Positions 1-11,140 of a stretch of DNA of 64,000 nt are shown here, piece by piece. The stretch is taken from NCBI RefSeq assembly GCF_030272615.1, contig NC_081406.1, positions 237,439,922 through 237,503,921 on the forward strand, given 5' to 3'. The position numbers and the translations under genes are program-made. How positions within the stretch are numbered: the stretch's first letter is position 1; each line of letters opens with the position of its first letter. The DNA comes from Cryptomeria japonica. Its lineage: Eukaryota > Streptophyta > Pinopsida > Cupressales > Cupressaceae. The notes under the pieces were generated by a model. It did no database searches, was not told where the DNA came from, and saw nothing but the letters and a program-made list of their open reading frames with translations.

Positions 1-386
1 GCATAAGTTTTTATATGGTGTAGAAAAAATTGTCTCTATGTAGAAAAGTGTATTCAGTGTCCTAGTGGAAGAATGTTTTGATTCAGATTGTGAAGAGTAT
101 GGGGTACAAACTTGGATATAATGTTAATATTCTATGCTCAAAATTTGAAATGTCTTACACCATTGGAAAGGTCTCGAAGAGACCTAATTTTAGTCCCTTA
201 ACACAATTGCCTTTGGCTTATTGAATTATCAGACCGACGACACTTTCGACCCCAGATTTCACTCCAAAGACCTCTGAAAATGTGATTTACTAAAATGTAG
301 AAATACTTAAAAAAATAGATTTTTAGTATTTTTAAATTTTATCACGTTCGTCTTGTTTTGGATCATCTTCAAAAGCCTTTGGATCA
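1..386 (-). repeat. 3' LTR of element A (partial)
   Basis: Its last 290 bases align with 5137-5424. On the minus strand it starts TGATCC directly after a purine-rich tract, as expected for the LTR after the PPT. The distal part is cut by the window edge. Confidence 0.8.
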
Positions 387-400
387 TTCCTGCCCCCTTG
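387..400 (-). other. Polypurine tract of element A
   Basis: On the minus strand this reads as an A/G-rich run with GGGGGCAGGAA immediately before the TG of the LTR. This is the position of the plus-strand primer in LTR retrotransposons. Confidence 0.65.
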
Positions 401-419
401 AAAGGAAATGGGCCCCTTT

Positions 420-2200
420 GCAGTAGTCTATTGTAATAGATGAGGGAAGCGTATGGTAATCTGTTCACTGGTAAACCACTTGCCTTTATGTGGATGCTTT
501 CCTACTTGGAAAACATGATACAAAGGAACCTGTGTGCAATGAAGAGTTTTCATAACAACATCAATAATCTATTCACTGTCTAATGGAGTAGTGGTCTCCA
601 GGTTCAAATCGCCAGCTTGAATTGTATTGAAAAAACATCCAAAGTGCCCAACAAAGGTGTAAAATATGGATGAAGCAACTCCACATTAAAAATAGGGTGA
701 ATGCCTAAAAATGGTGGAATATTCAATTCAAAAGCAATCTCCCTAATATGCTTGGGGATATTGTATGGGCCATATCACAGAGGGTGAAGTTTCTTATATG
801 GCCCTTGAAGTATTTCTTTTTGAAATGAAGTGAGACTTTGTCACCCACTTGAAAATGATGTGGTGTGCAATCCTCATCATGACACTCTGTATCTTTTATT
901 TGCTTACTATACTATCGCATGGACCTGTTGCTCCAAATGATGAATTTTGTCAATAAATTTGGAATCCATGTCTACCTCCTCTACATATGATGATGGCTCA
1001 TGTTCCATGGCTAAAAGAGATACATCTATTGGAGCCATAGGCTAGTATCCCAAACACACCTCAAAGGGACTATTTCTAGTAGTACCATGAATGACACAAT
1101 TGTAACTATGTTGCACATATGGAAGACTCTCATCCCAAGTGAGAGAATAATAAGAGTGATACATACAAATGATGTAGATAATCATGGGATTAAGTACTTA
1201 TATTTTTTCATCTGTTGGTGGATGAAAGGATATGGATTGTGTGAGTTTTGTATCCATCATTGCCCAAAATGGTGACAAAAAATTTCCAACAAATCTACTA
1301 TCTCTATCTGAAATGGTACTCTATGGTAATCCAAAATAGACTCAGACATGGGTGAAGGATAACTTGGTGGTGCATAAATCAGACATGAAATCTATCCGCC
1401 ATCTTCAAAAACCTATCCGCCACTACATACACATAGTCATGACCACATTTGGCAGTGGGTAAACTTGACATGAAATCCATGGAGATAGACTGACAAGGTC
1501 TATCAGGAGTAGGAAGAGGCATATACAATCCTTTTTTTTGATATGAAGGCTTTAGAATTTCACATGCTACATATCACTAAATATAAGAAAAAACATCATG
1601 TTGCATATTGGGCCAAAAGAAATACCTTTGAAGCACAACAAGAGTTTTGCTAATGCCAAAATATCTCGTAGTGTGACTATAATGTTCCTCCCATACTATC
1701 TTCTCCCTCTCTTTTGTAGGGACACATATATGACCCATATAGGAAAGGATGCCATTTTGCAGGTAGAAGTTCGGAACTTTCTTACCTTGTGTTAACTAAG
1801 TATATACTTTAGAAAAATCATCATCCATGACATACATACTAGGCCAAGTTGTTGTCTCATGTCCACAAGAGTCCAACACTATGAGTAGTGATGTGATTGG
1901 GGATCTACTTGGTGCTACCCTTTTTGTAATTAATATTAATTTAAATTTGTTGCAAGTATGCTGACCATCTTTGATGTCTACCATTTTGCAACTTCTCTCA
2001 TGTCTGCAAAAATTACAAGGGTTTATGGTCTGTGTGAATGACAATCTCTTTCCCTATAATGTAGTGGTTCCATTGTTTACAGGCCTACACAGTCACATAC
2101 ATCTCCTTGTCATATGTCAGATAACAATAAACTATATCAGAAAATGTCTCACTATGATAGGCCACTGGATGACTATGTCACATGAGGACTGCTCCTAGAG
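420..2200 (-). pseudogene. Integrase and C-terminal tail of element A pol (broken)
   Basis: Reverse translation shows integrase-core wording around 1390-1560 (ISMDFMSSLPTAKCGHDY, then VVADRF), typical of Ty3/gypsy integrases. It also shows a GPY-like segment near 740-860 (VGDKVSLHF, KKLHPL, YGPYNI). A downstream stretch ending RFPHL near 430-470 resembles the end of a chromodomain but is too eroded to be sure. Stops occur throughout, for example straight after the VVADRF segment, so no integrase is made. It would have inserted the element cDNA into the genome. The stretch 1560-2200 should hold the integrase zinc domain and the end of RNase H, but I could not follow it residue by residue. Confidence 0.7.
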
Positions 2201-2219
2201 TGTAATCAGATGCATTTGT

Positions 2220-3200
2220 CTCAATTTCAAAGGGTTGTTAAAGATATGGAAGTGCCAAGACTAGTGTCGAACATAACCTACACTTCAATCCCTCAAAATC
2301 TCATTGTTTTACATCTATTCAAACAAATTTTGCCTTAGACCCACCTCAAAGTACTTGATTCATATGCCATGTCAAATGAGAGAACCCAAGTACAAATTTG
2401 TGGTAGAAAATTGCCAATTCGAAGAAGCTACATAGCTCTATGATATTCTTAGGAGAAGGCCAATTCTCAATGACTTGAAACTTTGTAGGATCTACATGAT
2501 CACCCCTACTATCCATAACATAACCAAAATATTGAATGTTCTCCAATCCAAAAGAACACTTTTCTCTATTGGCATAGAGTTTGTGTTGTTGCAATGTTGA
2601 AAGTACTTGCTCAAAATGTTGTAAGTACTCATCCCATGTTTTACTAAAGATGAGTATGTCATCTAGGTAGACCACCATAAAAGAATCTGTGAAATGTCTG
2701 AGAACATCATTCATCATCCTCATGAAAGTGGAAGGGGCATTTGTTAGCCCAAAAGGCATCACCAACCATTCAAACAACCCTTCTCTAGACTTGAAAGAAG
2801 TTTTCCAAACATCTGAAGGGTCAATTGGTACTTGGTGGTATTTGGATTTCAAATCAGTTTTGGTGAAGAACTTAGCCCCATGAAGTTGGTCTAGGAGATC
2901 ATCAATTTATGGAATTGGATATCTATTCTTCACAATGATCTTTTTTAAAGCATGGTAGTCAATACATAGTCTCCATGTACCATCTCTCTTTTTAGCCAAA
3001 ACAATTGGGTTGACACAAGGGGATGCACTTGGACGGATATGGCCCTTCTGAATTAAATCCTCGATCTATCGTTTGATCTCACCATTTTCTAAAATTGATC
3101 TCCTATACATTGGCCCATTTGGAAAGGGTGTCCCTAGAATAATGTCAATTGAATACTTCACCTGATAGTGCTTAAGAACACCTGATGGTGAAGTAAATAT
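2220..3200 (-). pseudogene. Reverse transcriptase of element A (fragmented)
   Basis: The open segment 2346-2852 translates to a clear Ty3/gypsy RT palm: KSKYHQVPI, then [20 protein letters not shown], then the catalytic YLDD box in [11 protein letters not shown], followed by [11 protein letters not shown] and the thumb. Going upstream (2853-3160) the same protein continues with the VLAKKRDGTWRLCIDY finger motif, interrupted by at least one in-frame stop near 2910. The enzyme would copy the element RNA into cDNA. The YLDD form (rather than the YVDD of the two Tat elements in this window) supports a different lineage for element A. Confidence 0.85.
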
Positions 3201-3485
3201 ATTTTGATACATTGTCAATATTGAATCCATCTATTTTTGTTGAATAGAGTTGGCTAATGTTCTAGTATTGTTGTTACCTATGATTTTATTATCCCCTTCT
3301 GGCTATATCATTTGCAATACAAAAGCTCCAGTGTGGGAAATCAAATGTCTACATTATTTTACACTAATTAAAGAAGAAGATTTTGTAAAACTTACCTCGG
3401 GAATTTGATACTTTTGTTAATTCACCTTAACAATAACACTATGTGGCCTTGACTCATATACCCCATGGTGTTGATACATCTATGG

Positions 3486-3971
3486 CTATCCTAGTAGCAC
3501 ATCACATACACCCAATGGCGCTACATCACAAATGACCTCATCTTTGAATGGTTTGATGGAATAAGATAAGCAACACTGCTTGTTTACCTGAATGTCCCTT
3601 CCTTGACTCACCCAACCCATGGAGTATGGTTGTGGATGAGGTTTTGCCTTCAAGTTCAATCTCTTTACTGCTTCAGTAGAGATTAGATTCTTTTGACTCC
3701 CACTATCAAGTATGAAGTGTAAGGAACTGCCATTCACCCACATTTGTGAATGAGATAAACACTCCTCATCTTCCCAGTGGATAATTTTTGCAGTGGCAAT
3801 AGTGGCACAAGGATCTACTTCAATAATTGTTTTATCACTTTTTTGTTCAAAGGGGTTAGTAGGCAACATGTTAGCCTCCTGTTCTACTTCATGTGTTTCT
3901 GTTATCAGCATTTTTGAAGCCCTGTAATCCTTTGTGTTATGTTGAGAGGTTTTGTGAATATCACACCACAT
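3486..3971 (-). pseudogene. Aspartic protease region of element A
   Basis: The 161-residue open segment holds a Cys/His stretch near its start (WCDIHKTSQHNTKDY, like the zinc-finger remnant of gypsy Gag). About 90 residues in comes the retropepsin active-site motif FILDSGSQKNLIS, followed by the hydrophobic flap-like strand and CDVLLG at the end. In this family the enzyme cleaves the Gag-Pol polyprotein inside virus-like particles. The segment overlaps the gag reading frame (3905-4171) in another frame, so a frameshift separates the two. Confidence 0.75.
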
Positions 3972-4592
3972 ACCTGTATCTTTAGGTGTCTTTTTTTCTC
4001 ATGTGCTCCATACTGTGTTTGAGAGAAAAACTTACTAGTGGCATTTTGTTTTCCTACAAATTTATTTCTATTCTCTCCCTTGATTTTATTATTTGTAAAG
4101 AAGTCTTTCTTCCCCTTTTGTTTGAACTTCTTCTCAATTTTTGTAACATACTTATAAGAAGTCCCCAACATTAATATTCAAGAAGGACATCTCTGTTTGG
4201 ATGTATCTATGCAGTCCAGTGCTACAATATTTTAAAACTCGATGCTTCTTTGAATCTTGAATACCAAGCTTTGTCGATAAAGCATGAAACTTATTGGTAT
4301 AATCTTGTATTTTTTTGTCATTCTTTTGTTGCAGCAGTTGCCACTCCATATATTTTTCTTCATACGTTTCTTCGAGAAAATACTCATCTTTTATGAATTC
4401 AACAAATTTGCTCCATGTAGGATTATCATCTATTCCTCCAGTCAATACGACCTCTATATTTGTTACAAAATTGGTCTTCTTTGAGGTGATTTCATTTTCC
4501 CATGATTGCTTCACATGTGCCTCAGCTTTGAAGAGAGAAAAGGTTATATTTTTAGCATTTGAAAAGGTATTCATAGAAAAATACCTATTCAA
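3905..4592 (-). pseudogene. gag of element A (broken, two frames)
   Basis: The piece 4152-4592 carries a retrotransposon-gag-type helical segment: WSKFVEFIKDEYF, an EKYMEWQLLQQ helix, then QDYTNKFHALSTKL. This is the capsid-like region that packages element RNA. The protein continues in another frame to about 3905 with a lysine-rich tail before the Cys/His stretch. Upstream (4593-4858) I see no continuous frame; the start is lost or diverged. Confidence 0.7.
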
Positions 4593-4858
4593 TTTTGTTA
4601 TCCATTAGTCCACAACATCTGCATCAATTTTACCTTCATAATTTGGAATGCCAAAATTTACCTGCACCTTGAAAGGAGTATGAGTGCTGAATGGTTTTCC
4701 TCCTTCAAGGCTTCTTCCAACATGACCTTAATAGGATCTACATTTGGGTCTTTCATCTTTGGCCAGTTATGCCTCAAGGGAAGATAAATCGATAGATTAT
4801 GCATCTCCAATCCCAACCTCTAATAACTAGACCATGTCCAATGTGACATGCAGGAGTG

Positions 4859-4876
4859 TACCAACTCTGATATCAA
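4859..4876 (-). other. Primer binding site of element A
   Basis: On the minus strand, TTGATATCAGAGTTGGT directly follows the LTR end. It is close to the common plant PBS TGGTATCAGAGC, complementary to initiator tRNA-Met, with a changed third base. Confidence 0.65.
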
Positions 4877-5424
4877 TGATCTGAATTCAATAAGGAATTC
4901 ATTAAAAATACAAGGCAAGCGAAAACCTACAAGTATTGCTCAACAAGAGGAGAAAGAACTTGAAAAGCCAGAGTTATATGCATCAAAAGTCACATTATCT
5001 TATCCAAAATTGAGTTTTAAACATCAACATGGAATTCCAATAGTCTTTGAAATCCAACATATTCGAAATGAAGAGTCTTTACAAAATAAAATAACAAACA
5101 AATTACAAATTTTTCAATAAAAAAAGGAATTTAGGTACCCCAACTTGGCGGGGCCATAACTTTCAACTCATAGCTTGAAATTTGAAATGACTTACACGGT
5201 TGGAAAGGTCTCGAAGAGAACTAAATTCAATCCCTTAACACAATGACCTTTAGCTTATTTATTTAAGAGACTAATGCCACTTTCAGCCCCAAATTCCACT
5301 CCAAAGACCTCCAAAAATGTGATCTACTAAAATGTAGAAAATATCAAAAAATAAGATTTTTCGGTATTTCTCAATTTTATCACCTCTGGTTTGTTTAGGA
5401 TCATCCTCAGAAGCCTTTGGATTA
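4877..5424 (-). repeat. 5' LTR of element A
   Basis: 548 bp, bounded by TG at 4877 on the plus strand and by TA at 5423-5424 where the other LTR keeps CA, which looks like a point change. The stretch 5137-5424 is the copy of the left LTR. The 5 bases after the element are GTAGA; the matching duplication would lie outside the window. Confidence 0.75.
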
Positions 5425-7180
5425 GTAGACAATTAAAAAACCTGAGCGATCATAATAATCATAAAATAAATTTTTAATTTCATTTCTTTACCATGAATCA
5501 TTTGAAGAACAATGATTAGAAGATAAACTGACATAAGAAGTCTACTTAATAGGGAGGGTCAACTATTAAAAACCATTTTTAATTGACTATATCTTACATA
5601 TCGAAATCAAAACCTCTCCAAATTCAGATGATCTAAATCTTAAGAGAAAATGCTTGAGACATGTGTCAAGCTAATAGGATTCATAATTATTAAGATTGAT
5701 TATCAAATTTCGGTTTTCATTTTAGATAATTATATATTTATTTCTTTAACATTCATTTAAGATACAATTAATTTGTTATTATTACATTTCAGTTATTTTG
5801 AATAATGTTCAAACAATGATATTTATTATAAATATAGATATTTGAATATATCTATCTAAAAGATGTTGGAAGATAGTGACCCTATTTATGTTGTGTAACA
5901 CATTTAATATAGAAGGTTCAAGACAAATTATCTATCCACATCTTACAAAAAATATCTTTGTAATATTTTTTTATTTTTCAAAGATAGACCCTATTTATCT
6001 TGTGTAGCTTATTTAATATAGATGCTTCAAGAAAAATTATCTATCGACATCTTAATAAAAAATCTTTGAAATAATTTGTTTCTTTTTCAATAATAATGCA
6101 ACCATAAGTTTATAAAAAAGTAAAACAAAATGTTTTTTTAAGACCCCATGGGGTAGCTAGCTAACCTGTGTAAAGAGGGGAGGTAGGACTCCCCAATTGA
6201 ATAAGACACCTAGTCCAAATAAATTATTTACTTTTACTTTTACTTCAAAAATCTTTTTATTTTTCCATTTTCTTTACATGCATACTTACTTTTAGTTCCA
6301 AAGTTATTCTATTTTTCTATATATATTCATTTTTAATATCAGGTTTCTAAATATGTAAGCCACAACTTTTAAAAATAAATAAATTTAGATCTATAAATGT
6401 CAATCTAAACTGTAATAGAACATAATCAATTGAATAATAGAACTTTAAAATTTTAACATGATAATAATTGTAATTCATTCCTTACAATGATGTCAAAGAA
6501 TGAATATAACATTTTTAACATAAGGTCTTCATGGTTATGTCATGATTCTAGAAGATAGGAAGGACGGCTGTAAGTCAAGCTTTATGGCATCTAGACAAAG
6601 GTGTAGACAAATGAAGAGTCTGAAAAAACAAGTCTAATAATGCAATTCTCTTGATTGTGGAATTAAATAAGGACTTTGAAGCGAACAGTTGGAATAGAAT
6701 GGTAATATATACTCTCTTGTATGAACAAATCTGAGTGAAAATACAAAATATAGAGGAACAACCTAGCTTCTCTAAATTGGATAATTAGTGTTATAATCAA
6801 GTAAACGCCGAAGTATGGTAGAAATTTTCTGTTCAAGGAAAAAATTTCAAACTAAACGTTAGGAGAACAAAGGTTCAGGCTACGACTGGAGTTGTCCAAT
6901 TTTTTCCAAGGCTATTGGGAAAAGGTAAAATTGAACAATCTCCACATATTTTCATAGAATAGTTATACAAACCATAAAATTTTACTGTTCATCAGCTTTC
7001 CTGAAAACTTAGAGCGAGACCGTAGTTGATAATGTTCAACAAGCAAAATCTATACAAATTTTGCAGAGCCTACAAAATCTTCAACAAAAACTGGCATCTC
7101 ATTTTTTTGGGATTCCTTCCTTATAAGCACTGCCATCATCTGCAGTTACTCTGCTTCATAATATAGAGTTAAAGTAAGTA
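5425..7180. other. AT-rich spacer with no gene seen
   Basis: No supported coding region. The only structure noticed is a local tandem duplication (listed separately) and a short perfect palindrome around ACCCCATGGGGT near 6143. Confidence 0.6.
5878..6095. repeat. Two-copy 109-bp tandem duplication
   Basis: Both copies begin GACCCTATTTAT (5878 and 5987) and continue with the same TTTAATATAGA, TTCAAGA and AAATTATCTATC blocks. Divergence is roughly a fifth of positions by eye. Confidence 0.75.
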
Positions 7181-7251
7181 AACAGTTGCAGTTAAGAGAA
7201 AGAACATCATCATCAGTTTTAATGGTGAATCAGTCAACAGTAATAGTAATT

Positions 7252-8510
7252 TTATATCATGATAAGAGTATCACAATCATAGACAGAAGAAGACAAGGAA
7301 GAGTGCTTGCGACCTACAGAGCTAAGCAACTGGTTGTCTGCAAAATTGAAAGCTCTCTCAAAGCCCTCACTGCATCTTTCTGTAATGTTCTCCTTTCCAC
7401 AGAAATTACATCCACTGAAATGAGTGATAAAAGGCTGCTTTTCCTTTCCCTCAAGGAAGTCCTCAAACCTATCTATAATATATTCAAAATATCCATGTAA
7501 CACATAACTTGCTTCCAGGAACACATTATCCTCCGATTTTGTTTTGTTCTGGTTGAGAAGATACACTAAGGCGCTCTGATCATCAGGATCCCACTCTTTC
7601 GGTCTACTCTTTACAACTTTGTTCAGAGCCTTTTTAGAAGCCATTAAGTTTTCCGGCGCACCCAATTCCATCCACTTCTCCAAAAACTTGTGAGACCATT
7701 CGCAATTGCGAATCAGAAAAATCCCTGCATTCAGACCTATCCAGTCCGGATCCTCTCCATATATCTGAAATAGCAACCCCCAAAGAATTTTCATTTGTCG
7801 GAATGCACTACAGAGGTCAAGTATATTTCAGTACAAAATATCTCATCTACTTATTGGAGAGCAAGAAGGGTTAGAACTTATTATACCTTTTCCCAGGAGC
7901 CGGGGACGATGAGATTCTTGTTCCAGCTACTGTAAGTCTCAAATGGAATAGAAAAATTGAAATCTGTAAAAACAGCATCTGAATCCATCCACATAAACCA
8001 AGTCACAGATGGGTTGGCTTTCATGAGATGTATAAGAAGCGGATATCTCACCCACGTTCCAACAAATCCTTTCTGCCATACCTCTAAAGCATACCAGACC
8101 TTGCAGCCGTGCAGATTACAGTAGTCCACTTTATTTTTGTAAGACTTCATCATTACATTGTTACCCCGAGGACTAATACAAGGTGATGATCTCTCCCCTG
8201 TTACCAAAACGAACGGAGGAACACTCCCAAACGGCTTTTCCACCTGGTTCCTCACTCTTGTAAGAAGTGCTTTTGAACCATTCAAAACGTTCCCCGGCTG
8301 TCCATAGTCTGCAATCTTGACAAACTGTTTACGGCTTGTGATGGTGGTCTGTATAAAGCGGTTGAGTAGGTGGGCAGGCTTGGGATCGACATTTGATTCC
8401 ATGTTTCCCAAGTTTCCAAGGGAGAGGAAAAGAAAGGCAGTGATGAGACATCCCATTACAAACGACTTTACAGACACCCATGTCACCATTTTGGTGTTTT
8501 CCCTGCTCAT
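7252..8510 (-). CDS. GT34 family glycosyltransferase (xyloglucan xylosyltransferase / galactosyltransferase-like), two exons
   Basis: Exon 1 is 8510-7887 (208 codons) and exon 2 is 7764-7252 (170 codons plus stop). The 122-bp intron has GT...AG ends and phase 0, giving 378 residues. The first 35 residues hold a short cytoplasmic tail and a signal-anchor (SFVMGCLITAFLFLSLG), the type II topology of Golgi transferases. The catalytic part has WMDSDAVF (metal-binding DXD) near residue 175. Exon 2 then gives DWIGLNAGIFLIRNCEW, DDQSALVYLL, LHGYFEYI and THFSGCNFCGKENITERC, all landmarks of the GMA12/MNN10 (GT34) family. That family transfers xylose or galactose from UDP-sugars to glucan or mannan backbones in cell-wall synthesis. 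The protein is shorter than typical Arabidopsis XXTs (about 450 residues), mainly in the stem region. It is the one gene here that appears intact; substrate specificity cannot be read from sequence. Confidence 0.9.
7765..7886 (-). other. Intron of the GT34 gene
   Basis: On the minus strand it starts GTATAATAAG after the codons for WEK and ends TATTTCAG before ATATATGGAGAG (IYGE). It has 122 bases, and joining the exons restores the conserved family order from WMDSDA to IGLNAG. Confidence 0.85.
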
Positions 8511-8578
8511 CGGCCACCACGTTCCCTATAAATGATGTTTTCCCTGCTCATCGGCCACCACGTTCCCTATAAGAAGAG
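8497..8578. repeat. 41-bp tandem duplication over the GT34 start codon
   Basis: Units 8497-8537 and 8538-8578 both start TTTTCCCTGCTCATCGGCC and are identical for about 35 bases. The near identity suggests a recent event. Confidence 0.9.
8507..8551 (-). promoter_or_regulatory. 14-codon upstream ORF overlapping the GT34 start (ATGA)
   Basis: An ATG at 8551-8549 opens 14 codons. Its TGA (8509-8507) overlaps the main ATG (8510-8508) in the arrangement ATGA. The upstream ATG is a copy of the main start and its context, produced by the 41-bp tandem duplication, and is shifted by one frame because 41 is not a multiple of 3. If the transcript begins upstream of 8551, ribosomes would meet this uORF first, and reinitiation or leaky scanning would control the transferase. 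Confidence 0.5.
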
Positions 8579-8950
8579 AGCTGGGGTCGATACTCTAGTA
8601 AATGAATTGGGACCCAAGTGAAGTGCTGCTTGGAATGGGGGAGATACTTTGGCTTATCACATGATGACATTGATCTGTCAGCTTTGACTGAATTCCACCC
8701 AAAGGAATCGAAGAAAATTGCTTATGCTGTTCCACGACGCTCGTACACGCACCAGTCTTATCGTGAAGTGATTGGAAATTGGCATTTTAGGGTTTCAGTG
8801 TACACTCGGTATTTTGTTCATCATCTTTTGAATTTATTAAAATCTTTAACTATTGGCGAGCCCTGGTTGTGCTCATTGACTGGAGCATCTCGCCCGCCGG
8901 CTGCCGCCGATATATTTGGCTTTTCCATCCAAACACGACGATGAATTGAA
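8579..8950. other. Upstream flank of the GT34 gene
   Basis: Presumed promoter side of the transferase. A 108-codon plus-strand frame (8618-8944) lies here; its translation resembles no family I know and it is probably chance. I could not pick a convincing TATA box. Confidence 0.4.
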
Positions 8951-9069
8951 TCTTGTTGGATTTACACATCGCATGAATAATTTAAAAGAGAGGAGAAGAT
9001 GCAATTACCTAATATTCTGAAGTTTGTTGAAATTTGATGTTAGACATGAGTATGCATTAATTTGGGTTA
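8951..9069. repeat. Direct repeat, left copy (pair with 10075-10200)
   Basis: Begins TCTTGTTGGATTTACACATC and aligns along about 120 bases with 10075-10200 in the same orientation, with scattered substitutions and one small indel. Confidence 0.8.
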
Positions 9070-9543
9070 CAACCATCCAGAACCCAACAGAAAACAGACG
9101 TGAACTAGCCCACAAAAGCCTAGGGCATTGCAGCCATACAAAACAACAGCCAAGATCAAAACAAAATTTCTAAACAACATCATTTTGATCAATTTATCAT
9201 TCTTCTGAATGATATTTTCATTGATATTTTTAACTTTCTTAATGATGCTGTCAACACGGATCATACTCTTGTCCTTGCTACAGAGCCTTGTCGCTGGATC
9301 AGACAAGGACTTCTCGTTCACATCCAAATCCGCATCCACGTCCTCTGAGGGAACCCTATGTTTCTTATGGGTACCTACATCTACAACCTTTTCTTTCTTG
9401 ACCATCTTAGTGCTACCAGTGGGGGAATTGCGTTGAGAAATAGCACGAAGAACTTCAACCTGCTCATTGAGTTTACAGAGACCATCGCTGGTATTGTCCA
9501 TGATAGACATATTTTGCCATTTTTCGTAGACTATGGTCTCCAA
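9067..9543 (-). CDS. Hypothetical protein fragment with C-terminal membrane segment
   Basis: An open frame of 158 codons that continues upstream of its first ATG (a DRNRLETIVYEKW reading). The first half is polar and charged, with a lysine-rich middle. The last 35 residues include a hydrophobic stretch (FVLILAVVLYGCNALGFCG) that could be a tail anchor. I do not recognise the family. It lies inside the segment framed by the 120-bp direct repeats and next to an RNase H fragment, so it may be mobile-element cargo or a decayed gene exon rather than a working gene. Confidence 0.3.
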   Translation of the reverse strand: METIVYEKWQNMSIMDNTSDGLCKLNEQVEVLRAISQRNSPTGSTKMVKKEKVVDVGTHKKHRVPSEDVDADLDVNEKSLSDPATRLCSKDKSMIRVDSIIKKVKNINENIIQKNDKLIKMMLFRNFVLILAVVLYGCNALGFCGLVHVCFLLGSGWL

Positions 9544-9702
9544 ACGGTTCCTGTCTCCCCCATCCTACAAAAATCCCAATTCACAACAAACTGCAACACA
9601 GATAGAGTCGAGCTAAACCAAATATAAACAATTAAAAAAGCCACCAGAAAGTTCGGCTTTCCCCACATAAATGATGTCCTGCCCATGACACCTTGGAGCA
9701 CG

Positions 9703-10075
9703 TCATCCTCCATCATTTCCAAAAACCCCTTGTACTTCACACACATCATAATCATTGCGGAGTAAGATATGGAGATCCATTAGGATCTGGTCATAATTGT
9801 TCCAAACTTTCCTACTTGGCAAGCCAACCCCAAGGTTAGCCAAATTATCCACAACCTTATTACCTTCACAGTAAACATGTAAAATTTTAAATTCATCAAA
9901 GTCTCTAAGAAGCATTAGGCAATCTTCAATTATATGTTTAATCGACCAACTAGGGGGGGAGGAACACATTAAACAATTAATGATGTTTAGGGAGTCACAT
10001 TCCAACCAGACCCTTCTCAAACCTTTCTCTTTAGCCAATTTGATCCTGACATAGGCTGCGAAGGGGGTTACTTTT
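9703..10075 (-). pseudogene. RNase H-like (RVT_3 type) fragment
   Basis: The translated stretch AAYVRIKLAKEKGLRRVWLECDSLNII, then the helix IIEDCLMLLRDFDEF, then HVYCEGNKVVDNLANLG matches the second half of plant RNase H domains found at the end of LINE-type elements and in their domesticated relatives: the carboxylate in LECDS, then the N-x-VVDNLA motif. The first catalytic DGS part is missing upstream, where the frame runs straight into the direct repeat at 10075. It is a truncated copy without neighbouring RT. Confidence 0.7.
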
Positions 10076-10200
10076 CTTGTTGGACTTACACATTGCATGA
10101 ATAATTCAAAAGAGAAGAGAAGATGCATTTATATAATTACTAGTATTTGAAGTTTGCTGAAATTTGATGTTAGATGTGAGTATACATCAATTAGGATTAC
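10075..10200. repeat. Direct repeat, right copy (pair with 8951-9069)
   Basis: Same orientation and order of blocks as the left copy, including GCATGAATAATT, AAAAGAGA-GAGAAGATGCA and TTTGATGTTAGA. The pair brackets about 1.0 kb containing the RNase H fragment. Confidence 0.8.
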
Positions 10201-11140
10201 TTTTTTCTTATATATGTAATCTCTATATTTATGGATTTGATCATGGATTCAATTATGATGGTTTGAGGGTATTGATGAACACTTATTCTAGTTTGTCAAA
10301 AATATTCTTCTGTGTGATTTCTAGGGTCTAATTTAATAGTTTTTATGAAAATTAGAAGCTATTATACAATAATTGATAGTGATTAAAATTGTAAGATTTA
10401 TGAATTTTAGAATAGAAAGATATTGTAAGAACTACGGATTTTAAAATAGAAAAATGATGATGTGAAAATAATAAATGTAGAGTGAGGTTATGATTGATGC
10501 AATAATCATTGTAAGAGATGCAATGTTAGAAATGAATGGTTTTGAGTGAGGGTTTCATGTTAATATGTGATAATGTTTGATGGTTATTAATCTAGTTGTG
10601 ATGTCCATTCATACACAATCCATTTTTTTAGTTCCAGTCTTGTTACATAACAACTTGTTGAAATTCTTAAGATGAAATTTAAAATTTAAATATTAGAGAA
10701 AATTGACACCATTTAACTGCCTAAATAATTTTTACATCCACAAATTTCACAAACTTAACACACACATATATAATTTTTTTGAATAATTTCACTTACCCCA
10801 ACAAAAAATTAAACTAAAACTTATCCACAATAAAAAATTATTTATTTTATTAGCCCCTTTCAGAACTATAACAAAGGGGACCAACATTAAATAGTGATTA
10901 AGCTAATTTTAAACATGCAATCACAACAATTTTATTTCAAGTTTTTTCCTCATATTTTATGTGCATAAGTTAAAGCTGCATATCTTTTATCGGAAATATT
11001 GATCAAAATTTATTGGCACTTTATGATTGGTGTTCTAGATGGTTCACAAATGCATTCATAATTACCAATGCAAGAGAATGCACAACTTCGGAGAGTAGGC
11101 CGGAGCAAAGATCACAAAAACCCCTACACACAATTATTAC
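10201..11140. other. AT-rich spacer with no gene seen
   Basis: Low-complexity sequence before Tat element B. Its last five bases, ATTAC, would be the left target-site duplication of that element; the right partner is lost. Confidence 0.5.

Larger units (their letters stand above)
1..5424 (-). mobile_element. Ty3/gypsy retrotransposon A, chromovirus-like, degenerate, runs off window start
   Basis: On the minus strand the order is LTR, PBS, gag, protease, RT, integrase, PPT, LTR, which is the Ty3/gypsy order. The two LTRs match clearly by eye between about 95-386 and 5137-5424, with many substitutions and small indels, so the insertion is old. The right LTR is about 548 bp, so about 160 bp of the left LTR lies before base 1. 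All coding parts contain stops or frameshifts. After the integrase the minus strand carries a stretch resembling the GPF/GPY region and possibly a diverged chromodomain (about 420-900), which suggests a chromovirus lineage; the exact clade is not fixed. Confidence 0.85.

Noticed and set aside
8618-8944. A 108-codon gene upstream of the GT34 gene
   Set aside because: No family resemblance and no support beyond the open frame; kept only as flank.
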